64,000 bases of DNA from contig NZ_CP029487.1 in the NCBI RefSeq assembly GCF_002441855.2, positions 2,232,001-2,296,000 of the forward strand, written 5' to 3'. This DNA comes from Eubacterium maltosivorans (GTDB lineage: Bacteria > Bacillota > Clostridia > Eubacteriales > Eubacteriaceae). Below, piece after piece: positions 50,301 through 58,302 of this stretch. The translations under genes were made by a program, and so were the position numbers. Within the stretch, counting starts at the first letter, position 1. The number at the start of each line of letters is the position of its first letter. The notes under the pieces were generated by a model, which was given only the letters and a program-made list of their open reading frames with translations, made no database searches and was not told where the DNA came from.

Positions 50301-50505
50301 CCAGATTGCCCCGGTGCAGGGTCTCGATATAGCGCTCCACCACCAGTGGGTAATGGACATACTGCCCGTTTTCCAGCTTTGCTTCATCAAACAGCATTCG
50401 ATCTTCATTGATATGGTACTCAAACAGGATATCCCCGGTGGTTTCCAGGATCATACCATAGCGTTCTATTTTCTTCTCCAAGACAGACAGCTGCTCATCG
50501 CTCAT
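47389..50505 (-). CDS. Cyclic di-GMP synthase/phosphodiesterase (PAS-GGDEF-GAF-like-GGDEF*-EAL)
   Basis: 1,038 residues, no membrane helix. PAS (~15-130); GGDEF with intact VIGRIGGDEFVVY near residue 222 but Ala in place of the first inhibitory-site residue; a GAF-like region (~330-490); a PAS-like stretch with a CPFC motif (~545); a second GGDEF reading ARVTGDVFVALM, degenerate; and a C-terminal EAL with VGAEALARW, SMNMSRFH, EVTETIF, SIDDFGSGYSS, LKLDRS, AEGIET and QGFLFAKP, all catalytic residues in place. Can plausibly both make and break c-di-GMP. It begins 17 nt after pilT and should be cotranscribed with pilB-pilT. Start ATG at 50505 with AAGGGAGAAATTGCC upstream. Confidence 0.92.
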   Translation of the reverse strand: MSDEQLSVLEKKIERYGMILETTGDILFEYHINEDRMLFDEAKLENGQYVHYPLVVERYIETLHRGNLVHPDDMEEAIRLVSGFITQDIVIRVTRPDEKSGRYYWTLVRAAAVKDSEGRITETVGIMRDIDEQKRREDRLIEESRRDKLTGLYDKKWTREKITEALAAGAEMDQGAMMLVDIDGFRAVNDNLGHIFGDAVLVETAEKLTAHAAPGDVIGRIGGDEFVVYSPDMPENQIAEWVARIRRIFDHTFEGKSQAYRITCSLGVAVCPKDGQTFEALFQCADQALSMAKMEGRDRWCRYDKKMSGMSYLNGHATNIDGTVFQRKGISAENRVLINIFEILADSKDITSSMTLILGIIGRFIGVERVCVFEEDQEGQGLVNRYSWYSGTAVCPKTERISPEKHRQYSALFDEKGLYTLYTADTLPARERAILRRKGIFSGIYKTLVENGRYLGCIGLSGSQNNRRWSEREKEFVCLVSKIISANLYKNHLQRENAYESQVARAIVDSQSIKSHVVNPETYELLFVSASLKAERPGARVGSLCYQAIMGLDAPCPFCQIKELSREKPDLNWQRYVSGWNRWFNFQCHSLQWRSTGDAALVAMDDISNFVDNILYVDKLTGISTFSRFELDTSEIFDHETGKEYAMVTFDIDEFRYINELHGYSMGNQLLRYISGGLVGAMSGAEVCARVTGDVFVALMEWTGEGLMFKRLKKMVEGINKRLDYVIPGIRLNFQIGVYHARPGERDIGKMMDNADIARKSIKGTRKTGIAFYNKSMGEKILKTRQIEARMERALKDKEFLVYLQPKIDLESGRVVGAEALARWVDDRGNIVLPGEFIPVFESNGFIVELDFYVYEEVFKAHSYRKARGLKSLPISMNMSRFHLKSGNYVERLRALAENYQVDPSLIEVEVTETIFIENSGYVKRLVSELRSGGFKVSIDDFGSGYSSLNLLSEIDVDVLKLDRSLCREENLSPKERVILKNIAAMAKELDLQVLAEGIETTGQAEFLKSIQCDSAQGFLFAKPMPMDEFFRKLDGEW

Positions 50506-50522
50506 GGCAATTTCTCCCTTAC

Positions 50523-51572
50523 TTAAAAGTATTGGTTAAACTCGTTTTTGTCTGACGACCATTGAAGGCCTGTATCGAAGCCGATCTTTCCTTCCTTTAC
50601 CAGCTTGGCCAGGTGGCTGTTCAGGGTGTTCATGCCGTCCCGGCTGCCGGTCTGCATGGCTGAGGACAGCTGATGGGTTTTGTTCTCACGGATAAGGTTG
50701 AGCACCGCGTCGGTGCCTGTCATCACCTCGAGGGCAGCCATGCGGCCCTCGCCAGAGGCCAGCGGCACAAGCTGCTGGGTCACGACCCCCTTCAGGGTGC
50801 TGGCCAGCTGTGTCCTTATCTGCTGCTGGCTGTGGGGCGGAAACACGTCGATGATACGGTCCACTGTGTTGGCAGCTCCGATGGTATGCAGGGTAGACAG
50901 GACAAGATGCCCGGTTTCGGCCGCTGTCACCGCAGCTGAAATGGTTTCATAGTCGCGCATTTCCCCAACCAGAATGACGTCGGGGTCCTCACGCAGAGAT
51001 GAGCGCAACGCATCGGCAAAAGAGGACACATCCACGCCCACCTCACGCTGATGGATCATGCTCAGCTTGTGGTAATGGCGGTATTCCACCGGGTCCTCGA
51101 TGGTGATAATATGCTTGGCAAAATTGATATTGATGTAGTCAATCATGGCGGCCAGTGTGGTGGACTTCCCGCTCCCGGTGGGCCCGGTGATCAGGATCAG
51201 CCCTCTCGGCTCAGCGGCCAGCTTGCGGATAATGGGCGGCAGCCCCAGCTCCTCAAAGGTGGGAATGGTGTCGTTGAGCAGGCGCACGGCAGCGCAGAGC
51301 TCATTTTGCTGCCGGTACACATTCACCCTCTGGCGCAGCCCCTCGGGGGTGACAAAGGTAAAGTCGGCGTCCTCCCCGCGTTTTATTTTCTCGCGGTTCA
51401 TCTCGCTGAGCATTCCAATGATCATTTCCCCGATTTCCTGTCTGCTCATTTCAAAGGGGCCCTTGACAAGTACCCCGTTACTTCTGAACACCGGCGGCAG
51501 ATCCGCCGTCAAATGAATATCCGAACAGCCTGTCTGGCGGCCATAGGCTATTAGGTCTAAGATGGTTGGCAT
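50523..51572 (-). CDS. pilT: Pilus retraction ATPase PilT
   Basis: 349 residues. Powers disassembly of pili (twitching). SDIHLTADLPPVFRSNG start, Walker A ITGPTGSGKSTT, Asp box TIEDPVEYRH, Walker B-region DPDVILVGEMRDYET, His box TGHLVLSTLHT, and a C-terminus VMTGTDAVLNLIRENKTHQL with the PilT-type AIRNLIRE-like motif. 19 nt after pilB. Shares its transcript with the c-di-GMP enzyme downstream. Confidence 0.95.
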   Translation of the reverse strand: MPTILDLIAYGRQTGCSDIHLTADLPPVFRSNGVLVKGPFEMSRQEIGEMIIGMLSEMNREKIKRGEDADFTFVTPEGLRQRVNVYRQQNELCAAVRLLNDTIPTFEELGLPPIIRKLAAEPRGLILITGPTGSGKSTTLAAMIDYININFAKHIITIEDPVEYRHYHKLSMIHQREVGVDVSSFADALRSSLREDPDVILVGEMRDYETISAAVTAAETGHLVLSTLHTIGAANTVDRIIDVFPPHSQQQIRTQLASTLKGVVTQQLVPLASGEGRMAALEVMTGTDAVLNLIRENKTHQLSSAMQTGSRDGMNTLNSHLAKLVKEGKIGFDTGLQWSSDKNEFNQYF

Positions 51573-51591
51573 TTGTTTACCTCACTTTTAT

Positions 51592-53268
51592 TTATTCAAC
51601 GTAATACGTAACTTTCAGCAGTTCTTCCATGCTTGTCACGCCCTGTTCTACCAGCTCGACCAGGCTCTGCCGGAGGCTGGTGGTCTTGTGATTTACGGCC
51701 ACATATTCATAGACATCCTCGATGGGGGACTGGCTTGAGATCATATTACGGATGGTTTTGTCGATGGCTAAAATTTCATGGACAGCGATACGGCCCTTAT
51801 AACCGGTATGGTTGCACTGGTGGCAGCCCCGTCCGCGGTACAGCACAGGTATGTCTTTGCCCAGCAGCTCTCGCTCTGCCTCGCTGGGCGTGTAGGCTTC
51901 CTTGCACTCTGGACAGATTTTCTTGACAAGACGCTGGGCCACTACCCCGGTCAGTGAGTTGGCGACCATGTAGGGCTCGACCCCCATATCCACCAGGCGC
52001 ACAATGGTGGAAACGGCGTCGTTGGTATGCAGGGTGGAGAGTACCTGATGCCCGGTGATGGCGGCGCGCACGGCAATGTTGGCCGTCTCGGAGTCACGGG
52101 TTTCACCAACCATGATGATATCCGGGTCCTGGCGCAAAAGGGAGCGCAGGCCGCTCTCAAAGGTGAGGCCTGCCACATTGTTGACCTGTGTCTGGTTAAT
52201 GCTGTCGAGGTTTCTTTCCACTGGGTCCTCAATGGTACAGATATTAACGTTTTTGCCTGAGAGCATTTCCAGCACCATATACAGCGTGGTGGTTTTACCA
52301 CTCCCGGTCGGCCCGGTGATATAGATGATGCCGTGGGGGCTCTGCAGAATCTGGCGCATACGGGCGTAGTTGTCATCGTTCATGCCAAAGGTGCCGGAAT
52401 GGTCGAGCTTGGTGTTCTGATTCAAAAAACGCAGTACAGCTTTTTCGCCGTAGACGGTTGGAATCACCGAGGTACGGATATTCATCTCAATGCCCTTGAT
52501 CCGCGCCCGGAAATGGCCGTCCTGGGGCAGTCGCCGCTCAGCGATGTCCAGGTTTGAGAGTATCTTAATACGGGCGATGACAGACTGGTGCAGGGCGCTG
52601 GCCAGTGTCAGGTAATCGACAATGAGACCGTCGATACGCAGACGCACGTTGGTTTTATCCTCAAAAGGCTCGATGTGGATATCGCTGGCGCCAGTATTGT
52701 AGCCCTTTATGAGCATGGTATTGATGAGATTGACAACCGGCGCGTCGTCTCCGGCGGCGTCCAGATCCTCTACAATGGAGACCGTCTCCATATCGTCGGC
52801 CATCTCGTTGGCGCTGGTGGCTGCCTGACGTGCCTCGATTTCCGAATAGCTGCTGTCAATGCCCTTGAGAATGGCTTCCTTTTCGGCCAGAACAATATCG
52901 ATGGGCATATTGGTGATCAGCCGCAGGTCCTCAATGGCGTAAAAATCCAGCGGGTCATTGGTGGCGACCAGCAGGTGGCCGCTTGAAAACCCTATTGGGA
53001 TAAGGGTATATTTCTGCGCAATATTTTTGGGTATTTTGGCCGCTGCCTCCAGATCTACCTCTATCTGGCTCAGATTGATAACCCGAAGGTCCAAGCGCTT
53101 TGCCAGGGCGCCCAGCAGCTGGCTTTCGGTCACGTAGCCGTAATCGACCAGAATCGCGCCAAGCCGCTTGCTTTTATCCACCTTCTGGTAGGCCAGGGCT
53201 TCCTGAAGCTGTCCCTCTGTAATATAGCCGTCGCCGACCAGTATGTCCCCTATACGGATGTTCTTCAT
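51592..53268 (-). CDS. pilB: Pilus extension ATPase PilB with MshEN domain
   Basis: 558 residues. Drives pilus extension. The N-terminal ~150 residues hold two tandem MshEN-type motifs, RIGDILVGDGYITEGQLQEA (from residue 5) and RLGAILVDYGYVTESQLLGA (from residue 35), the RLGxxLVxxGxxxxxxLxxAL pattern known to bind c-di-GMP. ATPase part: Walker A ITGPTGSGKTTT, Asp box TIEDPVERNL, Walker B DPDIIMVGETRDSET, His box TGHQVLSTLHT, and the tetracysteine zinc site CPECKEAY...CHQCNHTGYKG. First gene of the pilB-pilT-GGDEF/EAL unit. Start ATG at 53268 after AAGGAGTAGAAGC. Confidence 0.95.
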   Translation of the reverse strand: MKNIRIGDILVGDGYITEGQLQEALAYQKVDKSKRLGAILVDYGYVTESQLLGALAKRLDLRVINLSQIEVDLEAAAKIPKNIAQKYTLIPIGFSSGHLLVATNDPLDFYAIEDLRLITNMPIDIVLAEKEAILKGIDSSYSEIEARQAATSANEMADDMETVSIVEDLDAAGDDAPVVNLINTMLIKGYNTGASDIHIEPFEDKTNVRLRIDGLIVDYLTLASALHQSVIARIKILSNLDIAERRLPQDGHFRARIKGIEMNIRTSVIPTVYGEKAVLRFLNQNTKLDHSGTFGMNDDNYARMRQILQSPHGIIYITGPTGSGKTTTLYMVLEMLSGKNVNICTIEDPVERNLDSINQTQVNNVAGLTFESGLRSLLRQDPDIIMVGETRDSETANIAVRAAITGHQVLSTLHTNDAVSTIVRLVDMGVEPYMVANSLTGVVAQRLVKKICPECKEAYTPSEAERELLGKDIPVLYRGRGCHQCNHTGYKGRIAVHEILAIDKTIRNMISSQSPIEDVYEYVAVNHKTTSLRQSLVELVEQGVTSMEELLKVTYYVE

Positions 53269-53300
53269 GCTTCTACTCCTTAAACGCTTTATAATGCTGT

Positions 53301-53329
53301 ATTATACCATAATTGTGAATGATAGTAAA
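53301..53329 (-). promoter_or_regulatory. Promoter of pilB operon
   Basis: On the minus strand TTTACT (53329-53324), 17 nt, TATAAT (53306-53301). The terminator of the upstream gene sits directly against it. Confidence 0.55.
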
Positions 53330-53333
53330 AAAA

Positions 53334-53378
53334 TCCCGAAATCCTGAAAATCGTTTTTAGACTTTCGGGATTTCGGGA
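53334..53378 (-). terminator. CCTCCCGAAATCC-family terminator after PfpI gene
   Basis: TCCCGAAATCCTGAAAATCG...GACTTTCGGGATTTCGGGA followed on the minus strand by TTTTTTTAC. Confidence 0.75.
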
Positions 53379-53387
53379 CCTGCTTTT

Positions 53388-53903
53388 CTACTTCATCAAA
53401 ACCTTAATGTAATCCTTCATGTACTGGGGCAGATCCGGTGGACGCCTGGCAGAAATAATATGGCCGTCCACGATAGACGGGGTGTCGTGCCAGATAGCGC
53501 CTGCGTTTTCCATATCGTCGCGGATGCCCGGGGTGCTGGTGACATTTTTGCCCTTTAAGATACCGGCCGAGATAAGCACCCAGCCTGCGTGGCAGATTTC
53601 ACCGATGGGCTTTCCTGCCTTATCCATAGCCCGCACCATGTCGAGGACCACTGGGAAGCGGCGCAGCTTGTCCGGCGCCCAGCCGCCAGGCACCAGAATG
53701 CCATCGTACGCATCGGGATTGATTTCATCAAAGCTGTAGTCCGACACACAGGGCACACCGTATTTTCCGATGTAGGTTTTTCCCTTTTCCTCGCCGACCA
53801 CGTCCACAGTCACGCCATCCTCCTCGCGGAGACGGTGTACCGGATACCATAGCTCCAGATCTTCAAAGTCGTCGCTGATTAATGCGATAATTTTTTTAGA
53901 CAT
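53388..53903 (-). CDS. DJ-1/PfpI family protein
   Basis: 171 residues. Class I glutamine-amidotransferase-like fold: IIALISDDFEDLELWYPVHRL, PDAYDGILVPGGWAPDKLR, and the nucleophile elbow GEICHAGWVLISAG with Cys followed by His. Family members are called proteases, deglycases or stress chaperones; the true activity here is unknown. Its ATG lies 1 nt beyond the stop of the upstream cyclase gene, whose 3' end carries the AAGGAGC site, so the two are coupled. Confidence 0.86.
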   Translation of the reverse strand: MSKKIIALISDDFEDLELWYPVHRLREEDGVTVDVVGEEKGKTYIGKYGVPCVSDYSFDEINPDAYDGILVPGGWAPDKLRRFPVVLDMVRAMDKAGKPIGEICHAGWVLISAGILKGKNVTSTPGIRDDMENAGAIWHDTPSIVDGHIISARRPPDLPQYMKDYIKVLMK

Positions 53904-53904
53904 G

Positions 53905-55755
53905 TTAAAATGCTCCTTTTCTGTTTATATTTTCATTATTACCCAAAGCTTCCTCCAGAGAAGCATCATAGACAGCTACATTGTTTTTTCCGTGATCCTT
54001 CATATAATACAGGGCCTTGTCAGCCTTGCCGTACAGCTCCTCAAACAAACTGTCCGCCGTCGAATAGACCAGGCCAATGCTCACTGAGACCTCTGTCCGG
54101 CGTCCTTCTTTTTCGTAGCACCGGCTCATTACGCCGCAGAGCTTTCTGGCATCCCGCAGGGGCTTTTCCCTGCAATGGCCGATATTTTTCACAAAAGCCA
54201 GAAACTCATCGCCGCCCAGACGCCCCAAAACAGCGTCTGTATCAAAAATGGCGGCCATTTCCCTGGCCAGATCCTCGAGCACCTCGTCGCCGCCCTGATG
54301 GCCCAGGGTATCGTTAACCAGCTTAAAGCGGTCCAGGTCAATCACCATCAGCGCGCCCTTCTCGCCGCCGCACTGCTCCAGATAGTCACTCACGATTTCC
54401 TCAAAGGTGGTGCGGTTGTACAGCCCTGTAAGCGGGTCGTGGTGCGCTTGGTTGATCAGCGCTTCCTTCTCGCATTTTTCCTCGTTAATGTTGATAATCT
54501 TGCCAATGGCCCGCAGCGGGTGGCCGTGCCGGTCAAAAATGATCACGCTGGTGCCGCGCACCCACTCGATCTCTCCGGAGGCCACCCGCGCCTGATACTC
54601 GACCTCAAAGCGGGCCTGCTCAGGCGGGCGGCGCTTGATGAGCTCTGCAAACCAGCGGGCAGCCTCATCGGTCTCCATATCCTTTTTCAGGCTCTCTGAT
54701 AAAAAATGCTCGTTTCGGGATTTTCCGCCAAAATACTGCGCATAGCGGTCAGAAACCATAATACTGTCGTCTCCATAGTCATACTCAAAAATCAGCTCAT
54801 TGGACATCTCTGAGAGCACCCGGTAGCGTTCATAGTCCAGCAGCAGCTGCCGGTTGCGCTGAATACGGATGTACATGGCCAGGCCCACCACGGCGGCCAG
54901 CACCAGGCCGATAACCAGCGCCGCAGCAATGCTCTCAATGGGATTCGCCTTGACAAAGCTTTCCAGCGTAACACGCTGGCTGTCCTTATTAAAGTATTTC
55001 ATATAGAGATCAGTGGCGTAATTGGGGTCTTTTTCATTGATGGCCGCCGTGGCCGTGTTGATCCCGCTGATAATCTCAGAATTCCCCTTGGTTACCGCAA
55101 AATAGTAAGGCTTTCCGTCAAACCGTGCGATAATCCGCTGGTTATCAAACAGGGTGACATCTGATCCCAGCAGCGCATCCACCTCGCCGGACTCCAGAGC
55201 CTTCTGCATTTCTACCTCACTGGGATATTCGACGGTCTCAACCGTGATCCCATTAACCTTGCAGAAGTCCTCCAGGGCCTGTGCCCGCCGTTTAGCTGAA
55301 GCCCGGACCCCTACCTTCATATTGTTAAAGGTCGAATAGTTGGTCGAGTTGATATCGGTATTGCTTTTTAAGACCGCCAATGTTGAGTAGCTGTAGCCAC
55401 AGTTATATTCCGGGAAATCGTATTCCTCGGCCAGCTCGTCTGAATAGAGCATGCCGCCCATAATATCGACCTCACCGTTTTTTAATTCCTCCATCATCTG
55501 GAGCAGGGTCTCGTCACTGCTGTCTCCAGCAATAAACTCGTATTCCCATCCCGTATAGGCGGCAATTTCCTGCAGAAATTCATAGGTATAACCGGAATGC
55601 TTTCCATTTGCGTCGGTGCTGCTAAAGCCTTGCAGCTCCGGAAAGGCTACCCTTACTACCTTTTTCTCCTCGGCGTGGGCCGGAGCCGCTATAAAACACA
55701 TGATAAGACTTATGACCAGCCCGAAACTGCACAGAGTCTTAAAAAATCGTCTCAC
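53905..55755 (-). CDS. Diguanylate cyclase with periplasmic-type substrate-binding sensor
   Basis: 616 residues. Signal sequence (RRFFKTLCSFGLVISLIMCF...APAHAEE), a bacterial extracellular solute-binding domain family 3 sensor (VVRVAFPELQGFSSTDANGK, ~30-280; LLGSDVTLFDNQRIIARF), a transmembrane helix (IAAALVIGLVLAAVVGLAMYI), a PAS domain and a GGDEF domain with intact VLGRLGGDEFLAFV; no RxxD inhibitory site. Probably senses an amino acid-like ligand and makes c-di-GMP. Start taken as GTG 55755 with GTAGGAGGAAAAAA upstream; the frame opens 40 codons earlier but that would bury the signal peptide. Operon with the PfpI gene; adjacent to the pilB operon. Confidence 0.9.
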   Translation of the reverse strand: MRRFFKTLCSFGLVISLIMCFIAAPAHAEEKKVVRVAFPELQGFSSTDANGKHSGYTYEFLQEIAAYTGWEYEFIAGDSSDETLLQMMEELKNGEVDIMGGMLYSDELAEEYDFPEYNCGYSYSTLAVLKSNTDINSTNYSTFNNMKVGVRASAKRRAQALEDFCKVNGITVETVEYPSEVEMQKALESGEVDALLGSDVTLFDNQRIIARFDGKPYYFAVTKGNSEIISGINTATAAINEKDPNYATDLYMKYFNKDSQRVTLESFVKANPIESIAAALVIGLVLAAVVGLAMYIRIQRNRQLLLDYERYRVLSEMSNELIFEYDYGDDSIMVSDRYAQYFGGKSRNEHFLSESLKKDMETDEAARWFAELIKRRPPEQARFEVEYQARVASGEIEWVRGTSVIIFDRHGHPLRAIGKIININEEKCEKEALINQAHHDPLTGLYNRTTFEEIVSDYLEQCGGEKGALMVIDLDRFKLVNDTLGHQGGDEVLEDLAREMAAIFDTDAVLGRLGGDEFLAFVKNIGHCREKPLRDARKLCGVMSRCYEKEGRRTEVSVSIGLVYSTADSLFEELYGKADKALYYMKDHGKNNVAVYDASLEEALGNNENINRKGAF

Positions 55756-55934
55756 TTTTTTCCTCCTACCTGTTTGGCAGATTATTCTCTTTCTTATTCT
55801 GGTATTACTCCTTATTATATACTGCTCAAACCAAATATACAATTTATTTATCTTAAAAACTTCCTGAAAAATCACGGGTTAAAGAATCTTCAAGGTATTA
55901 CAAAACAGTAGAAAGCTTAACGAAATCTAAAATA

Positions 55935-55961
55935 TTAGCACTCACCTCTTGACAGTGCTAA
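55935..55961 (+). promoter_or_regulatory. CIRCE element (HrcA operator)
   Basis: TTAGCACTC-N9-CAGTGCTAA, one mismatch from the consensus TTAGCACTC-N9-GAGTGCTAA. Overlaps the -35 box of the hsp20 promoter. Confidence 0.9.
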
Positions 55962-55977
55962 CAATCCGTCCTATAAT
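55949..55977 (+). promoter_or_regulatory. hsp20 promoter
   Basis: TTGACA (55949-55954), 17 nt, TATAAT (55972-55977): a consensus sigma-A promoter placed half inside the CIRCE operator, so HrcA binding should block polymerase. Confidence 0.85.
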
Positions 55978-56091
55978 ATACTCGTAAACAAAGTTAAGCG
56001 AAGTCCCTTGAAAAAGGAACCGAACTCAATGGTTATAAAGGTTTATCACTTCATAAATCATGAAAACTAAAACAAAAAGGAGGAATGCCTT

Positions 56092-56514
56092 ATGTTGTTG
56101 ATGCCTAGAGATCGTTTCGGTTTTAATTTGTTTGATGATATGTTTAATGACCCGTTTTTTAAAAAGACAGAGTCACCCGCTCTCATGAAAACGGATATTC
56201 AGGAAAAGGATGGCAAGTACATTCTGGATATGGACCTGCCGGGCTTCGGCAAGGAAAATATCAAAGCTGACCTTGAGAATGGCTACCTGACCATCACTGC
56301 TTCCAGAGATGACTCAAAGGAAGAAAAAGATGAAAAAGGCAATCTGGTTCACCAGGAACGCTACACTGGCCAGTGCTCAAGAAGCTTCTATGTTGGCGAC
56401 AATGTGAAGGAAGACGACATTAAAGCCGGTTACAAGGATGGTATTCTCCATCTGGAATTCCCGAAAAACGAAACCAAGCAAGTAGAACAGAAAAAATACA
56501 TTGCGATTGAATAA
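56092..56514 (+). CDS. Small heat-shock protein, Hsp20/alpha-crystallin family
   Basis: 140 residues. ATP-independent holdase. Alpha-crystallin domain ~residues 30-130: MKTDIQEKDGKYILDMDLPGFGKENIKADLENGYLTI, SRSFYVGDNVKEDDIKAGYKDGILHLEFPK with the conserved G-x-L-like GILHLEF. Short N-terminal arm (RDRFGFNLFDDMF). ATG at 56092 with AAAAAGGAGGAATGCCTT upstream and a leader of ~110 nt. Heat control by HrcA is predicted from the CIRCE at the promoter. Confidence 0.94.
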   Translation: MLLMPRDRFGFNLFDDMFNDPFFKKTESPALMKTDIQEKDGKYILDMDLPGFGKENIKADLENGYLTITASRDDSKEEKDEKGNLVHQERYTGQCSRSFYVGDNVKEDDIKAGYKDGILHLEFPKNETKQVEQKKYIAIE

Positions 56515-56575
56515 CTCAAAGCTTACCCCTTATCGGATGATTCCGATATTCATTTTATTACTCCCCCGTAATATA

Positions 56576-56609
56576 AAAAGCCGCGCTCACTCCCCTGGGC
56601 GCGGCTTTT
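56576..56609 (+). terminator. hsp20 terminator
   Basis: AAAAGCCGCGC-TCACTCCCCTGG-GCGCGGCTTTT followed by GTTTTC. Confidence 0.8.
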
Positions 56610-56627
56610 GTTTTCGGCTAAAAAAGA

Positions 56628-56680
56628 CCTCCCGAAATCCCGAAAAGCCAATACCGCTGACTTTTCAGGATTTCGGGAGG
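56628..56680 (-). terminator. CCTCCCGAAATCC-family terminator after pyrD
   Basis: CCTCCCGAAATCCCGAAAAG...CTTTTCAGGATTTCGGGAGG, end of the pyr operon; convergent with the hsp20 terminator. Confidence 0.75.
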
Positions 56681-56698
56681 TTCTTTTACATTTAAAAG

Positions 56699-57607
56699 CT
56701 AGAGTAAAATACCGCGCACCTCATCGATATTTTCCAGGCCCTCGGCCTTGCAATAGGCTTCCAGCCCTTCGATGATCTTAACCGGGGCTTTGGGATCGAT
56801 GAAATTCATGGTTCCCACCTGCACACAGGCCGCGCCGACCATGATAAACTCAAGAGCGTCTTCCCAGGTGCTGATGCCGCCCATGGCCATCACCGGCACG
56901 TCCACTGCCTTACAGACCTGATGGGTCATGCGCAGGGCGATGGGCTTGACCGCCGGGCCGGACAGCCCGGCGTAGGTGTTGTCAAACACGATCTTTTTCT
57001 TTTTATAATCCACGGCCATGGCCTGGATGGTGTTAATAAGCGAGATGCCGCAGGCACCAGATTCCTCACAGGCCAGCGCAATCTCCGCGATGTTCTCCAC
57101 ATTCGGGGAAAGCTTGACCATCACCGGAGCCTTGGATACTGCCACCACCTTTCGGGTAATGTCAGCCGCCATCTCTGGCCGTATGCCATAGGCCATCCCG
57201 CCGGCCTTCACGTTGGGGCAGGAAATATTCAGCTCGACCAGCTGCGCGTTGATGGCGTTGATTCGCTCAATGGCTTCCAGATAAGAAGCTTCGTCCTTGC
57301 CACCCACGTTCACCACCGTCACCGTGTCAATTTCTTTAAGGTGTGGCCACTCATTTTCGATAAAGGCGTCCACACCCGGGTTTTCAAGACCGATACTGTT
57401 GATCATGCCGGCCGGGGTTTCCCACAGGCGCATACCGGTGTTGCCGGGGCGCGGCTCCAGCGTCAGGCCCTTGGTACAAAGGCCGCCCAGTGCTGCCAGG
57501 TCATAGTACTTTTCAAACTCACGCCCGAAGCCAAAGGTCCCTGACGCGGTGACTACCGGGTTTTTAAAGACAATATCGTTAAATCTTGTTTCTAACACTT
57601 TACTCAT
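56699..57607 (-). CDS. pyrD: Dihydroorotate dehydrogenase, class 1B catalytic subunit
   Basis: 302 residues. Oxidises dihydroorotate to orotate with FMN; electrons pass to NAD through PyrK. Catalytic cysteine in LNISCPNVKAGG, FMN/substrate segments GSGLTTKG-like GLCTKGLTLEP and NSIGLENPGVDAFIE, and AMGGISTWEDALEFIMVGA. The class 1B assignment follows from the adjacent pyrK. ATG overlaps the pyrK stop (ATGA). Last gene of the operon. Confidence 0.95.
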   Translation of the reverse strand: MSKVLETRFNDIVFKNPVVTASGTFGFGREFEKYYDLAALGGLCTKGLTLEPRPGNTGMRLWETPAGMINSIGLENPGVDAFIENEWPHLKEIDTVTVVNVGGKDEASYLEAIERINAINAQLVELNISCPNVKAGGMAYGIRPEMAADITRKVVAVSKAPVMVKLSPNVENIAEIALACEESGACGISLINTIQAMAVDYKKKKIVFDNTYAGLSGPAVKPIALRMTHQVCKAVDVPVMAMGGISTWEDALEFIMVGAACVQVGTMNFIDPKAPVKIIEGLEAYCKAEGLENIDEVRGILL

Positions 57608-58302
57608 AGGGCTGCCACCTCTCTGGTAAATACCGGACCATCCTTACAGACCTTCTTATTCCCCTCACTGGTCTTGCAAGTACAACCCAGGCAGGCGCCG
57701 ATACCACAGGCCATATGGGCCTCCAGCGACACGTAAACCGGGTTTTCGGCCGGGACGATATCACACAGGCTTTTCATCATGATTTCCGGGCCGCAGGTAA
57801 AAAACACCTCGCCCTCACGGGCTTCCACCTTATGGGTAATGATGCCGCCGATGTCCACGATCACTTCGTCTGCCACAGCGTCAAATTCCTCCACGCAGTA
57901 GGCCGCGTCGCGGTAGCCCAGGTAAACGCGCAGGCTTTTCTCTGGGTGTTTCTTCTTAAAGTCACGGCACACATAGTACAGGGGCGCGACGCCAATGCCG
58001 CCGCCCACCACCACCAGGTCGGCGTCCACATCTGGGAAGCCCTTGCCGTATGGGCCCTGTAATTCCACAGTGTCGTCCTTTTCTAGTTTTGACAAAAGCT
58101 GGGTGCCCTTACCTACAATCTGATACAGGAAAGTAAGCACACCGTTTTCGTAATTATGAACGGAGATGGGCCGTGACAGCAGCGGGTCCTTATCCCAGGC
58201 TCTCAGCATGAAAAACTGGCTGGCGCCCACTTTACCGTCGTAGGCCACGTCCATTTTGTAAATGCCTTCAGCCACAAACTGGTTATCTAAAATTAAAGCC
58301 AC
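57604..58302 (-). CDS. pyrK: Dihydroorotate dehydrogenase electron-transfer subunit
   Basis: 232 residues. FAD-binding ferredoxin-reductase-type domain (LRAWDKDPLLSRPISVHN), NAD domain (LVVVGGGIGVAPLYYVCRDF), and a C-terminal 2Fe-2S site with cysteines in ACGIGACLGCTCKTS and KKVCKDGP. Passes electrons from PyrD to NAD. Overlaps pyrF by 10 nt and pyrD by 4 nt. Confidence 0.95.
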   Translation of the reverse strand: MALILDNQFVAEGIYKMDVAYDGKVGASQFFMLRAWDKDPLLSRPISVHNYENGVLTFLYQIVGKGTQLLSKLEKDDTVELQGPYGKGFPDVDADLVVVGGGIGVAPLYYVCRDFKKKHPEKSLRVYLGYRDAAYCVEEFDAVADEVIVDIGGIITHKVEAREGEVFFTCGPEIMMKSLCDIVPAENPVYVSLEAHMACGIGACLGCTCKTSEGNKKVCKDGPVFTREVAAL

